Part shown: piece after piece, positions 54,274 to 64,000 of the stretch
How the letters are laid out: each line of letters opens with the position of its first letter
How positions within the stretch are numbered: the stretch's first letter is position 1
Origin: Lasiodiplodia sp. COLG20
Lineage: Eukaryota > Ascomycota > Dothideomycetes > Botryosphaeriales > Botryosphaeriaceae
Assembly: GCA_009801085.1 (NCBI GenBank)
Contig: VNWV01000002.1
Coordinates: forward strand, 434,001-498,000
Direction: 5' to 3'
Length of the DNA stretch: 64,000 nucleotides
Made by a program: the position numbers and the translations under genes
The notes under the pieces: generated by a model
What the model saw: the letters and a program-made list of their open reading frames with translations, nothing else
Database searches by the model: none
Told to the model about the DNA's origin: nothing

Positions 54274-56531
54274 TGAGTGAGTGGGTTCAGGGCCTTGGGT
54301 TTAATTTGGCCCGGTTCTTTTTTTCAATCGCCCTTCTTCTGTCTTTTCTTGGCCGTTTATGTTGATGTCTCTTGGTCTGAGAAGGAACAACATCAGAAGA
54401 GTTGGGTCGCTCGCTGCGCAAAACGGATTGGGAGAGGTTCTTACCTCCCTACTTCCAGTACTTTTCCTTTCTTCTCTCTCTCTTCATCCTCTTCCTGACC
54501 AGTGGCTTCTCGCCCTAGGTCAGGATTGGAGGTGTTTCTTTTACTTTTCTTCAGCTGCTTGATATCCCTTCTGTTTGTGAATAAATTTCCAGGTCACTAT
54601 CGACGGCTCTTCGGCCTAGTAATTCATGACTGCTTTCCCACCACCGCCTCGGTATTCAGAGACGTTCATCTTCTAAATGGCATCAACTGAAGTGCGCATC
54701 ATTGGTGATCCAACGAGGATTCCACAGAGACGTTGACCGATATATAAACTCCTTGCATAAAAGGCGTTTCTATACCTTATACGCTAAGTACGTACATACA
54801 TACAGGAAGGTCTGTCAGATATATATCAACCCAGAAGCGTCGACAGACTGGTCCGCTTCTTTTCCTCCTCCCCCCTTCTTCCCATGCCCGGAAAAAGGGC
54901 CCTTCCCCCATCCTCAGGAAAACAAAATAGAAAAATCGTACACCTGCTTTTTTGTTTTTCTCTTCTTCCCTATCCACATTTCCTTCGTAATCCACCTGTC
55001 TCATCAAACGCAGCCTTCTCATGACATTGCCCCTCGACTCCACACATCGCCACCCGTGGCTCCTGTTTTCATTCCAACGTCTTACCCTTCGCTGCCATCC
55101 CTTCGGGAAAAAAAAGTTCCGATGCAGAGCTTTCCAACACTGTACAGACATGGACCCCACCCGAAAAGATTGGGGGAAAAACAAAAAGAGATAAAGGGAA
55201 TGAAGCATGTGCAAAGAGGGTGCAAATGCCATCTTAAACGACAAACAATACAACACACAGTGTTACATAGACGCAAAAAACGAGGGGCATCAGACAAGGG
55301 GGAAAAACATGCAACGAGCGACGGGAAAGGAGAGAAGCCACCGAAGCCAGCAAAGCACATGCACCTCTTCTTCTTTCCTTGCACTAAAAAAAAAAAAAAA
55401 AAAAAGAGGCTGTGGTTCTTTTCGTAAACGATTGCTCGTGTGTGTATGAAGTAGTCTCGAAAAAGCGGAGTAGGAGGGGGGAAAGCTGCCAAACGAGCGA
55501 TTGGCAGCCAGTGGTTGGAGATGATTGCTCCCCGGCGAAGAGAGAGGGCCAATGTAGAGAAAAGATTGCGGGCAGTGCAGCAGCGCATCGTTGGTTGGTC
55601 GGATGGATCCTGTTGGCGGTAGGGAAACGTTTCGGAAGAAAGGGTGACAGGGTAGATGGTTCACCTCTGTGTGTGTGTGGCAGAGGGCTGCCACCGTAGA
55701 GGGAAGATATTTTCTCCCTACCCTATAATCCCCACCTTCTTACGGTTTCCTCAAATGCACGCGGGAGGAAATGAGGTGTTGCGCGCCCGTACATGCATGA
55801 GCGTGCCCTTGATTCCAATAAAGAAACGGACTCAAGGACGCTGAACTATGGGGCTGCGCGGCATGTCTTGTAGGAGAGATTTCGGGATTGACGGAAAAGG
55901 TGAAGAGGAAACTCGGACAAGGGAAGAGAAAATGTGGAGGACCGCCCCAAGTAAAAAGTATCGTGTGTCTGGTGTAGGTACTAGCGGTGGTAGGTTACGT
56001 TAAAAGGCCTCCTTCCTATCGTAGACATCATCAACTAAAAGGTAGTGCAGTAGGGTCCGCTATGTAGAAACAGCAAAGTGACAACAAGAACAGCAAAACA
56101 AGATAAAAAACGCATAAAAACACACAAGACACCCAGTAAATGCTACTTTCATCTCCCACGAATCGTTCCGCTTCCTCAACGTGCTTCCTCGCTTTCGTCC
56201 ACCAAGAAAAAAAAAGGATCAAAATCCCCCCTGACACCTCGGCCCACCTCTTTGGGGAATCTCTATGCAAGTGATGTGAAGAAAGACAACGACAAGGTTC
56301 GTAAACAAGGGTCGAAGAGAAGATGCTCGAAATGATGACCCCTCTCCCAACAATGACAGAACATTTTTCATCCCAAAAAGCACCATGCCACCCTTTTTCC
56401 AAACATTCTTCAACGAAGAAAAAGCAAAAGGATGCAAGAAATTGGCGCCTCCCAGGATTCGCGAAGAATTAATCACTCGCGTCGCGATGCAGGACAAAAG
56501 ACATGAAATATGGGGACGGGGCCGGCGATAG
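54274..56531. other. Convergent 3' regions between DUF3455 and RasGAP genes
   Basis: 2.3 kb of T-rich and A-rich noncoding DNA with a 20-base A run near 55386. No gene supported; the frames here follow the homopolymers. Confidence 0.5.
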
Positions 56532-59500
56532 TCATTCGTCGTCAGCTCGCAGGTCGCCGCTCAAGTCCCCCATCCTCTCCCGACCTCTCTGCGTGCCACC
56601 TCTTTCTCTCCCCCTCTCTCGCTCCAGTCTCTCCTTCTCCTTCGCCGCCTCTTTCTCCGCTTTCCGCTGGCGTTTCTCCTCTCTTTCCCGCTCTTTTTCG
56701 CCGCGGTCTCTGCCATCCTTACTCCTCTTCTTGAAGACAAGACTGCGCAGCCCTCTGCTTTCTCTTTCGCTTCTGCTCAGGTTCTCCAGCACATCGCTGT
56801 AGTTCCGGTCTCCCCTGGCCACCTGTGGCAACGCAGTCGTCTCACTTTCAGAGCCATCCTCATCAAGAAGACCACCGGGCGAATGCTGCGTAGGGACGAC
56901 GGGGCCCACGTGATAAGTGGAAATTGACGTCGGCGTCGAATGACCGGGATCGCTGTACACGCTGCTCTCCATGCTTTGAACTCCGGGCGCTTGCGGGAGC
57001 GTCGCGTATGAAGCTTGCTGAGAAGGTCCACGTGATGTGTTGTTGTTGTTGTTGTTGTTGTAGGAATGCGGGTTGGCGGGATAGACACTATTCGGTATAG
57101 CGAAGTTACCACCTGCCATGCCTCCTGGTCCGTTAATAGGCGCCGGCCGAGGCCAGTCAGACTGCGGCGGAGTCCCCACAGGGGCCGGGTATCCGCCATG
57201 GCCAACGCTGTGGTGAAGAAGCAACTGTTCGCTAACACCAATACGTTCTTCGAATCCATGAGACGAACCCGGGGGCGTGTGCCTTCCGTGGCTGGCAATG
57301 TCAGCACCCATGCTGCTCTCCCCATCGTCATCGACATCCTCCTCGTCGCTCGTCTCTTCAATACTGCCTTTCACACTACCGGCCTGGCTGGCATTTCCAC
57401 CTTCGGTACTGGGCGCATACCGGCTCGAGGAACGCGGGGTATTGTTCGTAGATGCTGCTGAACGGGCAGGGGAAGACGCCGCGACCCGATTGTGCGTGGC
57501 CCTCTGCGAGAGACTGCGGTTACTGCCCAACGTCCCCGCGGTTGTTGACGTGGTCGGCGTATCTGAGACGCGCTGCGCGTCGCGCTCACGCCCGGCAAAA
57601 TCCCAAGGGTCACGCTGCCAGGTCACATTACTAGTCGCCCCTTGAATTGGCAAGGTGGGGGACATGGGGGACATCGGCCCGCCTTGGATCGGCAAAGTCC
57701 CGATTGTTGACGTTGGCGACATGGGGGCTGAAGCAATGGCAGAGGACGGCGCCGAAGTGCCCGATCCGGTACTCGTCTCCGTGTCTCTGTGCTTCCGCCT
57801 CAGGCTCCCTGATTCGAAACCGAGTGGCGGTGATTCTGTGGGTACCGGTGGTGGATACTCGGACGCCGGAGATATCGAGGTATGCTCCAGCTGTTCCACC
57901 AGTTCTTCCCACTTGACGCTGAGGGTGCTGCTGGGTCTTTCAGCGCGTTCGGCCCGTTCCAGACAGTCACGTGTTCGTGCGTTGAGGGCAACACAGATGT
58001 TGTGGAACTTTGCCAGGTCACCCTCCTCTTGCGCTAGATTCTCAGCAAGCTCTCCCGTGTTGTCAAGCCACAGTGTGACCAATTCGGCAAAGTTCCGAGC
58101 GTGGTCAATGAGGTACGGCAGGCTTGGGAAACCTTCCCTGCTGGTGGGTGGCAAACGCTGCAAGATTGCGAGCGGCGTGCTGTACGAAGGAGGGATCGGC
58201 GAGACGGACGAGGTGTTCGGCGAAATCGAGCAGATATCGTCAATGAACTTCTTGAATTCCTGACGGTGGCCATTCAAGAATGAGTTCATGGGCTCCATCC
58301 ACTGCTCTTTGGCGCCAAAAGTCGACATGTTGGCAAGACCTTGAAGCGACTTTGCGATTAGGGTCAAAGTGCGTCGAGCGCGCATCTTGGGATGATCTGT
58401 TAAACGTTAGCTGTGCTTTATCTAACCGTGACTTGAATCAATCAAACATACCTTTTAGCAGGCCAAAAAGCTTAGGGTTCAGAACAGCCGGGCAGAAGAA
58501 ACGCAAGAAGATGAAGCCACTGACGGAACTGTACGTGACAGTCCTCAGGAAGTCTCCATAGCGGTCTTCTGCGCATGCTCTGATGTGCCTGAAGATCAAA
58601 CGCAGCTCTGCAGGACATCTGTGAACGCTAGTAGCAATGGCTTCCCACATCTCCTCGGTCAGGCCAATGAGCCGCTTCCAGTTGCGTTGCACCTCGTGGG
58701 GGTCTCCAATACGGTTTGGATCGACTTCGCATTCAGGATCACGGTCTGCGATCTCCTGCAGCTTTTCTCCAAGTGTTTCTTCGAGGTACTCCTTGCCGAG
58801 ACGCTTCATGTGGAAGTCGAGAGCCTTGGTTAATAGAGTGTTGCCGCGGAACAACAGGTTTGCCTCGAGTTTGGCATTGTTGCCCAAATCACGGACGACC
58901 AATTCGCGATCACCGGCGTTGGAGTAGGTCAAGTCACCGGCATCGCCTGAACCCAAGCGACGACTGAAACGAAGCCGACTGACGGAGGTTTCCTTGGCCG
59001 TTCCGTCGATTTCCTCTTCAACAAGGGCCATTATCCACTCGCCGGCTTGGCCAGAGACTTGGAAGATGTTGAGGAGGCATTCGCTTAATCTCTTGAGCTC
59101 CTGCGGTATCATCGTTGCGATCTGGAGGGTTAGTCCGTTGGAAAAGCGATGTAGCAGTTCTGACATTGGCTGATAATCCCGCGCCATCAGAATCACCCCT
59201 TCCTCTGCTTTGACACGAACGAGCAGCTCGCCAACAGAGTTGCCATACATGTTAACCATGGGCCACCATTTTTCCACCTCTTGGCCAGATTCCATATCAT
59301 CAAGATAAACGTCGACTTTTCCACAGGTCTGATCAAAAGAGATGCCCGCGTAACCACCAGAATTGTCGTTACCAGAGAAGGCATCTCTTGCCAGGTCCTT
59401 GGCATAGTCTCGGGCCTTTGATCCGTTATTTGGCGGTGTCGTCGGCCGCTTTTTGAGCAGCAGACTGGCCGTCGACAAAGCCGCTGGCAAATCCTGGAAA

Positions 59501-61371
59501 TCGAACTCTTCCCGCCAGAAAGGATCCGACGCGTCTTTGATCATAGTCCTCGCGCGAGTCTCGCCATCCAAGAGGACTTCGACGTAATAGCCACCTTGAA
59601 GTTCTTTGTTCCCTGATGAAGGACGTGGTCCATGATGAATTGCGCGGCCCTCCCCAAACTTGGGGCTCAAGGGCGGGCTTAGCCGGGCCTCGATGATGCG
59701 AACGTTGAGAGATCGTTCCATGCGGAACATGTCTAAGGCGTTTTGCGCTTGGGCCAGTTGTGACGATTGGGACCCCGGCGACTGCAAATCTTCTGGAAGA
59801 CTGATCGAAGGTTGTTTCGGGCCGTATAACTGGGGTATCGTAAACGCGCGAAGAAGGACAAGCCAGACCTCATATTGCACCCGCGAGTCCAGAGACAGGA
59901 AAATTGGTCTGAGAAGAGACAAGGATGTGGAGGTGGATGTGTACTGAGGGTAAATAGCAATGCAGAAATCGCTGTCCAGGACGGTCGGATCCAGCCGTTG
60001 GACCGCACATCGTGAAAGCTGCGATAGCTGCACCACCGACACGAGCGTGACGTCAGTGTCAGAGTACAGCTTCAGCTCACCGTTCTCTCGCAGAGTGCAA
60101 GACACACGGCGCCACCTGCGAGCACCGAAGCTCTGCACGCGGGTTCCGGCAGCAGGTCGAGCCGATCCAGTCGCGGCGGGTTGACCGGACTTGGGTTGAG
60201 TACCGGTATTGTTGCTATATGATACATTTGTATCCCAGAATATCATCTTTCCAACTTTTATTATGGGTGCCTCCTTCAAAAGAGAGATCTCGGAATGCCG
60301 TCGGCTGTCGAGCGGCGGCCTGCCGCTTGCGCTTGAAAGTGGCTGCTGGGGCTTCGCCATTTTGTTCTGGATTCCTTTGGGGCGGATGGGCTGCCAGCAC
60401 ATGAGAGCTGCAAACCACGAGTCGTATTCCTCCTGGGTCGGAGGGCGGAGGTGAACCTCCAGGTTAGAATTGTGCAGGTTAACATCGATGTATGCTGTGT
60501 AGGATTCCGCGTCGTACGCAGTCTTGACACGGCAACCACGCAGATCCGGAATCAAAGTCCGATGGTAGGAATTGTCGTTCTTGGGCTCGTATACCAAGCT
60601 GCCAGTCTCTTCGTTGATGTAACAGTATGACAACGCCCAAGGGCTCGTATCCCCTCTTCTGAAAGCCAACATGCCCTTCATCCGTCCACACGTCGACCGC
60701 ATAAGTTTGAGTATTTTCTTTGCGTCTGAGGCAGGGACCGGCGAAACCCACGAATCCGGTTGGGCCGAGTGCGAATGGGGGAGCGGAGACGTGGGCCGCG
60801 GCGGCTGCTTGATCAAGCGTGCCCGCGAGCCCGAGTTGTTCCGCGAAGAGGCAACGGGAGGCGGCGAGATGGTGGATGGGTGTCCGATGGAGGTGACGGT
60901 ATCGTCGAGGCCCTGGAAGGGGACCTGACCGGTCGAGTGGACTGAGCCGATGCGGTGACGGTTTTTCTGAAACAAGGAAGCTGGCGAGCGGTCCCTGGAC
61001 GTCCGTTCCTCCATGGTCCGGGTGCGCGGGCGGTTGGAGGCCTCTCGGGAGCTCCTCATCGCATACTCTCCATCGTTTGACGCCGTCGCCGTGCGGTTGA
61101 CCAGGCCGCGGTGCATGTGCCTAGAGCCGTCGCGCGCCAGGGTCTTGGGAGAAGTCGCGGGAGAGGTTGCGGTGCTGAAGTCGGCTTGCAGATGGTCGTC
61201 GGGGACAGACTGGGCGATGTCTGGGTTCGACTCGGGGGTAACCGGACGGATGGTGGAAGAAGATTGCGAGAAGGACGCGCTGGGCAACGGCGATTCATCC
61301 TGAGCGTAGGGTGCGTCTTCCGGGACAGAAGTCGCCGTCTTCTTGCGGCGCGAGGGCCGGGCGGTGTCCAT
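56532..61371 (-). CDS. Ras GTPase-activating protein with PH-like, C2 and RasGAP domains (Bud2/Cla2 type)
   Basis: Stimulates GTP hydrolysis on a Ras-family GTPase; the yeast relative Bud2 acts on Rsr1 in polarity. Two minus-strand exons, 61371-58452 and 58396-56532, join in phase (FGLLK-DHPKMRARR) and give 1594 residues. Layout: disordered N-terminus; a PH-like domain about 224-335 (MKGMLAFRRGDTSPWALSYCY in part); a second about 414-515; C2 about 553-700 (LNVRIIEARLSPP, YYVEVLLDGETRARTMIKD, DPFWREEFDF); RasGAP from about 835 with arginine finger Arg842 in LLFRGNTLLTKALD and the FLRFFCPAVLNPKLF signature just before the intron. The second exon completes the GAP helices (LTLIAKSLQGLANMSTFG), then a long Ser/Pro/Asn-rich tail with a poly-Asn tract and a strongly charged Arg/Lys/Glu end. 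Confidence 0.92.
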
Positions 61372-64000
61372 GATGCCGGACTAGTCGGCGGCCGTGCGGG
61401 TGGTGCTTGTGGTGGTGTTCCGGGCTCAAGCAAACGGCGCTCGTCCGCAGAGACCACTCGGTCCGCAGCTGGTCTGCAGACGCCTGCCACTGGCGCCCGC
61501 CGCGTGTAACGTGTGGTTGTGTATGCGTGACTGGCGAGCAGACTCGGCTGTGCGAGGCCCGAGCGAGACGCAGACCTGCGCGGCGATAACGCAATGAACA
61601 CGACCCGTAGCGATGGCGAGCGCCCGCATTGGTTTGCCGTCGGCGAGGGTTCGCTGGTGTGGAGGACGATCGTGCTGGCGCCGCGGGTCAGGGAGGCATG
61701 CGGGCGTCGGTCGTGCTGGGGGCTCGGGGGCAGGGCCGGGGCGTTCGCAGCGCAGGAGCAGCTTCGCAGGAGCAGGAGGCGAGCGAGAGGCTCGGTAAGC
61801 TCGGGGGTGCTGCGTCGCGCTGGGGGTGCCTTCGCTCGCGCCGCAGTGTCGGTGGGAGGAGGGCGCGGCTCTGTGCGCTCTCTGGTGAGCGGGAATGGGC
61901 GGCGGTGGACGTGATGAGAGCGGTGTTTGTCAGGGCGGGCCTGGTGTTCGTGGTTCTGCCTTCGCTCGAGCGATGAATAGGGCCGGGCGCTCGTGCCAAT
62001 GCGACAGGGAAGCCCAGCAGCGTGCCCGCAGCGGTTAGGGCGCCTGCTCGGAGCGGGAAGAGAGGCGCTCGGGCAGGCCTGATGCTCGACTCGCCTCTGG
62101 TGCTGGGTTGCCGGTCCTGCCCATCGGTGCGGCTCCCCCCCGAGCAGCCCGCTGGAGTCCACCCAGGTGCATGCAGCGATCTGCTTGAGCACCGCCGTTG
62201 CACCGCGCTGGCTGACACACTTCTCCCCTTGCGAGGCCAAGCCTTCGATCTGACGCTTCCACGCATGCATCCACGCCCAGCGTCGCTCAACTGCCCAACG
62301 GCGCCGCTCACCGCATGCAGCGCCGCGCACTGAGCACCGCCGCTCCACGCCCAGCGCCCGCCGGCCTGCCGCGCCCGCCCCCGTACCATAGCCGTCGAAT
62401 CGCTGCCCTCCCAATCGGCGCCCGCCCCGCCCACTGCTAGTCGTCCATCAGCAGCGCCCGTCAGCGTCTTGGGCGCGCCGCCGACGACGCTGCAAGGGAG
62501 CGACCCGCCGCCATCTGCGTGCTGCCTCTCCCGCCCCTGGAAGTCCCAGACCCTTCGCTTGGAACAGCGCAGCGAGCACTCGAGCCACCCGTCGGGGCTC
62601 CCTGCGCCCTTTCTCATTACCGTGGCGCTGGGAACGGACAGCTGGCTGCCCGTTTGAATGCCTGCTGCTCCAGCATTGCACAAGGGCCACGAGCCATGTC
62701 AATAATTCTCCTATGTATCTAACTCTCCGAGCACCACATACGTGGCGCCACAACCGTGTTTCGTCCTGAGCTGCCGTTGTTTCGCACCGTCTGTGACCTC
62801 GAAACACCCGCCGTGCAGCCGCCAATGGCCTGCTGCTGTAATGAGGGCGGGTTCCTGACGTTTTGTTCCTGTCTTGCATTGCTTTTTTTTTTTTTTTAAG
62901 CCGGGTGAACGGCCCGTCCGTACCTGTGCTGCGCTGCTGCTGCAAGCTGCACCTGGATGCCGGCGTCAATGGCCGGGCAATGGGGTCAAAAAGGCCGTCA
63001 GGCACCCATTGCCTTGTATCAGAATGTCAGTCGGGCGCCGAATAGGGTCTTGTGCCCCATCTATTCTTTAATTGACTGCCTTATGCAGCTATAGAGCTTT
63101 TCACAAGTGTCGTGCGCTTGTGTCGCTTACCAGCCGCCCGAATCCATTTGCCGGGACCGCGTCTATTGTACAAGGCTGATCAGCACATGGCTTCTTGGTC
63201 CCAAAAAGCCAGCCTTGTAAGCACAGAGCCTGAGCGACAGGAGAGACGTGTCCCGTGTTCTAGCCCGACTGTGGGAAGTCAGTTCATCAGGCCTCTGCCA
63301 ATGAATCAGCATTCAGCCATCTGACAGCCGGTGAATCAGCTCTCGACAAGTCGCCCCCACTGCGCCTGGTGCACATGCTTGCTACAAGCAGATCCGTAAG
63401 CAAATGCGACTCTGCCATACTCGGTGTATCTCAATAACAAGTATCTCAATCATGACGTGTGTACTAACCGTCATCCATCGCAATCGGTATAAACGTCCCA
63501 AAAAGGGGTAAAAAATCCGTCTCCATCATGCTCCAGCACGGAAAAAAAAAATTTAACGTGTAAGATGAGAGATAGACCCCACCCACAGAAAAATCAAGAA
63601 CAGAGAAAAACAACCATCACCGCGAAGGGGAATCTGCCTGCTTGAAAGAGCAAACCACGCCAACATGCGCCCATGGTAAATCTTCTGCCCGTAAAAAAAA
63701 AAAAAAAAGAATGGAAAAAGAAACCAACCTAAAAAGTCAGGCAGAAGCAGAAAGGCGTTCGTAGAAAAAGCAGAAAAGGGGTACTCCGCGAACCAAAGCA
63801 TACCTAGCCATCTGCACAGGTCCATCCCAGCTGAGCATCCTGAGCACCCAGATTACCCGTACTCGCACCGTCATGGCGGTGACCAAGCCTGAACACATCA
63901 GCCCCTCTCATCACCATTCACATTTCGCATGTTCAGCCTGCCAAGCAGTACGACGTCGTAACTCGTGCCCAACCACAATGATCCTGGCTCCTTCACCTGA
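61372..64000. other. Upstream region of the RasGAP gene to the window end
   Basis: The first 1.3 kb is very GC-rich and open in several frames (for example 331 codons at 61688-62683 on the minus strand) without any domain; I read it as promoter and leader. The last 1.2 kb is AT-richer with A and T runs near 62886, 63541 and 63693. No gene, RNA or repeat supported. Confidence 0.45.

Noticed and set aside
61688..62683. 331-codon minus-strand frame upstream of the RasGAP gene
   Set aside because: GC-rich region open in several frames at once; Ala/Arg/Ser/Pro-rich product with no domain or splice structure.
63553..63825. 90-codon minus-strand frame with poly-Phe stretch
   Set aside because: The Phe run is a translation of a poly-A tract; no other support.

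Overview
This is nuclear DNA of a filamentous ascomycete (Pezizomycotina). The genes are compact and broken by short introns of about 50-110 bases (one of 195) with CTAAC or CTGAC branch sites. The protein set is typical of that group: an Atf1-type bZIP factor, an Fhl1 forkhead factor, a Bud2-like RasGAP, and secreted GH3 and GH35 enzymes. A Dothideomycete is my guess, but the sequence alone does not settle the class. I support 20 protein genes, one 5S rRNA gene and one U2 snRNA gene. Exon joins were worked out by hand from splice sites and checked for reading phase.

Layout. 0-5.4 kb: translation factor eEF1B-gamma, then a class II cAMP phosphodiesterase. 5.4-8.6 kb: a gene-poor island whose only recognisable gene is an intact 5S rRNA. 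8.6-17.9 kb: a secreted group made of a GH3 beta-glucosidase (minus strand), a small Cys-rich secreted protein and a GH35 beta-galactosidase. 18.2-20.0 kb: tRNA dihydrouridine synthase Dus1. 20.5-20.7 kb: a hairpin-like inverted repeat. 21.3-33.6 kb: four minus-strand genes, namely an F-box/zinc protein, Atf1-like bZIP, hydroxyisourate hydrolase and Fhl1. 34.0-42.0 kb: four plus-strand genes, namely a 2OG-Fe(II) oxygenase, actin-related protein Arp1, a GRGGAGN-repeat (DUF3602/Par32-like) protein and a zinc alcohol dehydrogenase. 42.8-49.1 kb: aminodeoxychorismate lyase, Tom70, Ten1 and Snf7. 49.1-53.4 kb: gene-poor, with a foldback repeat next to the U2 snRNA gene. 53.4-61.4 kb: a DUF3455 secreted protein and a large RasGAP. 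The last 2.6 kb appears to be the RasGAP upstream region and holds no gene I recognise.

Most genes are unlinked housekeeping functions. The only group with a shared theme is the secreted carbohydrate-active set at 8.6-17.9 kb, and nothing in the sequence shows that it is co-regulated. The most useful results beyond ordinary annotation are the two RNA genes, the nested inverted repeats beside U2, a GC-AG intron in the GH35 gene, a tandem acceptor in TOM70, a PTS2-like peptide in the urate-pathway enzyme, a Gly/Ser-rich insertion in the GH3 enzyme, and CRE-like sites upstream of the Atf1 homologue. I found no clear transposon, CRISPR array, virus-derived sequence or complete biosynthetic cluster.
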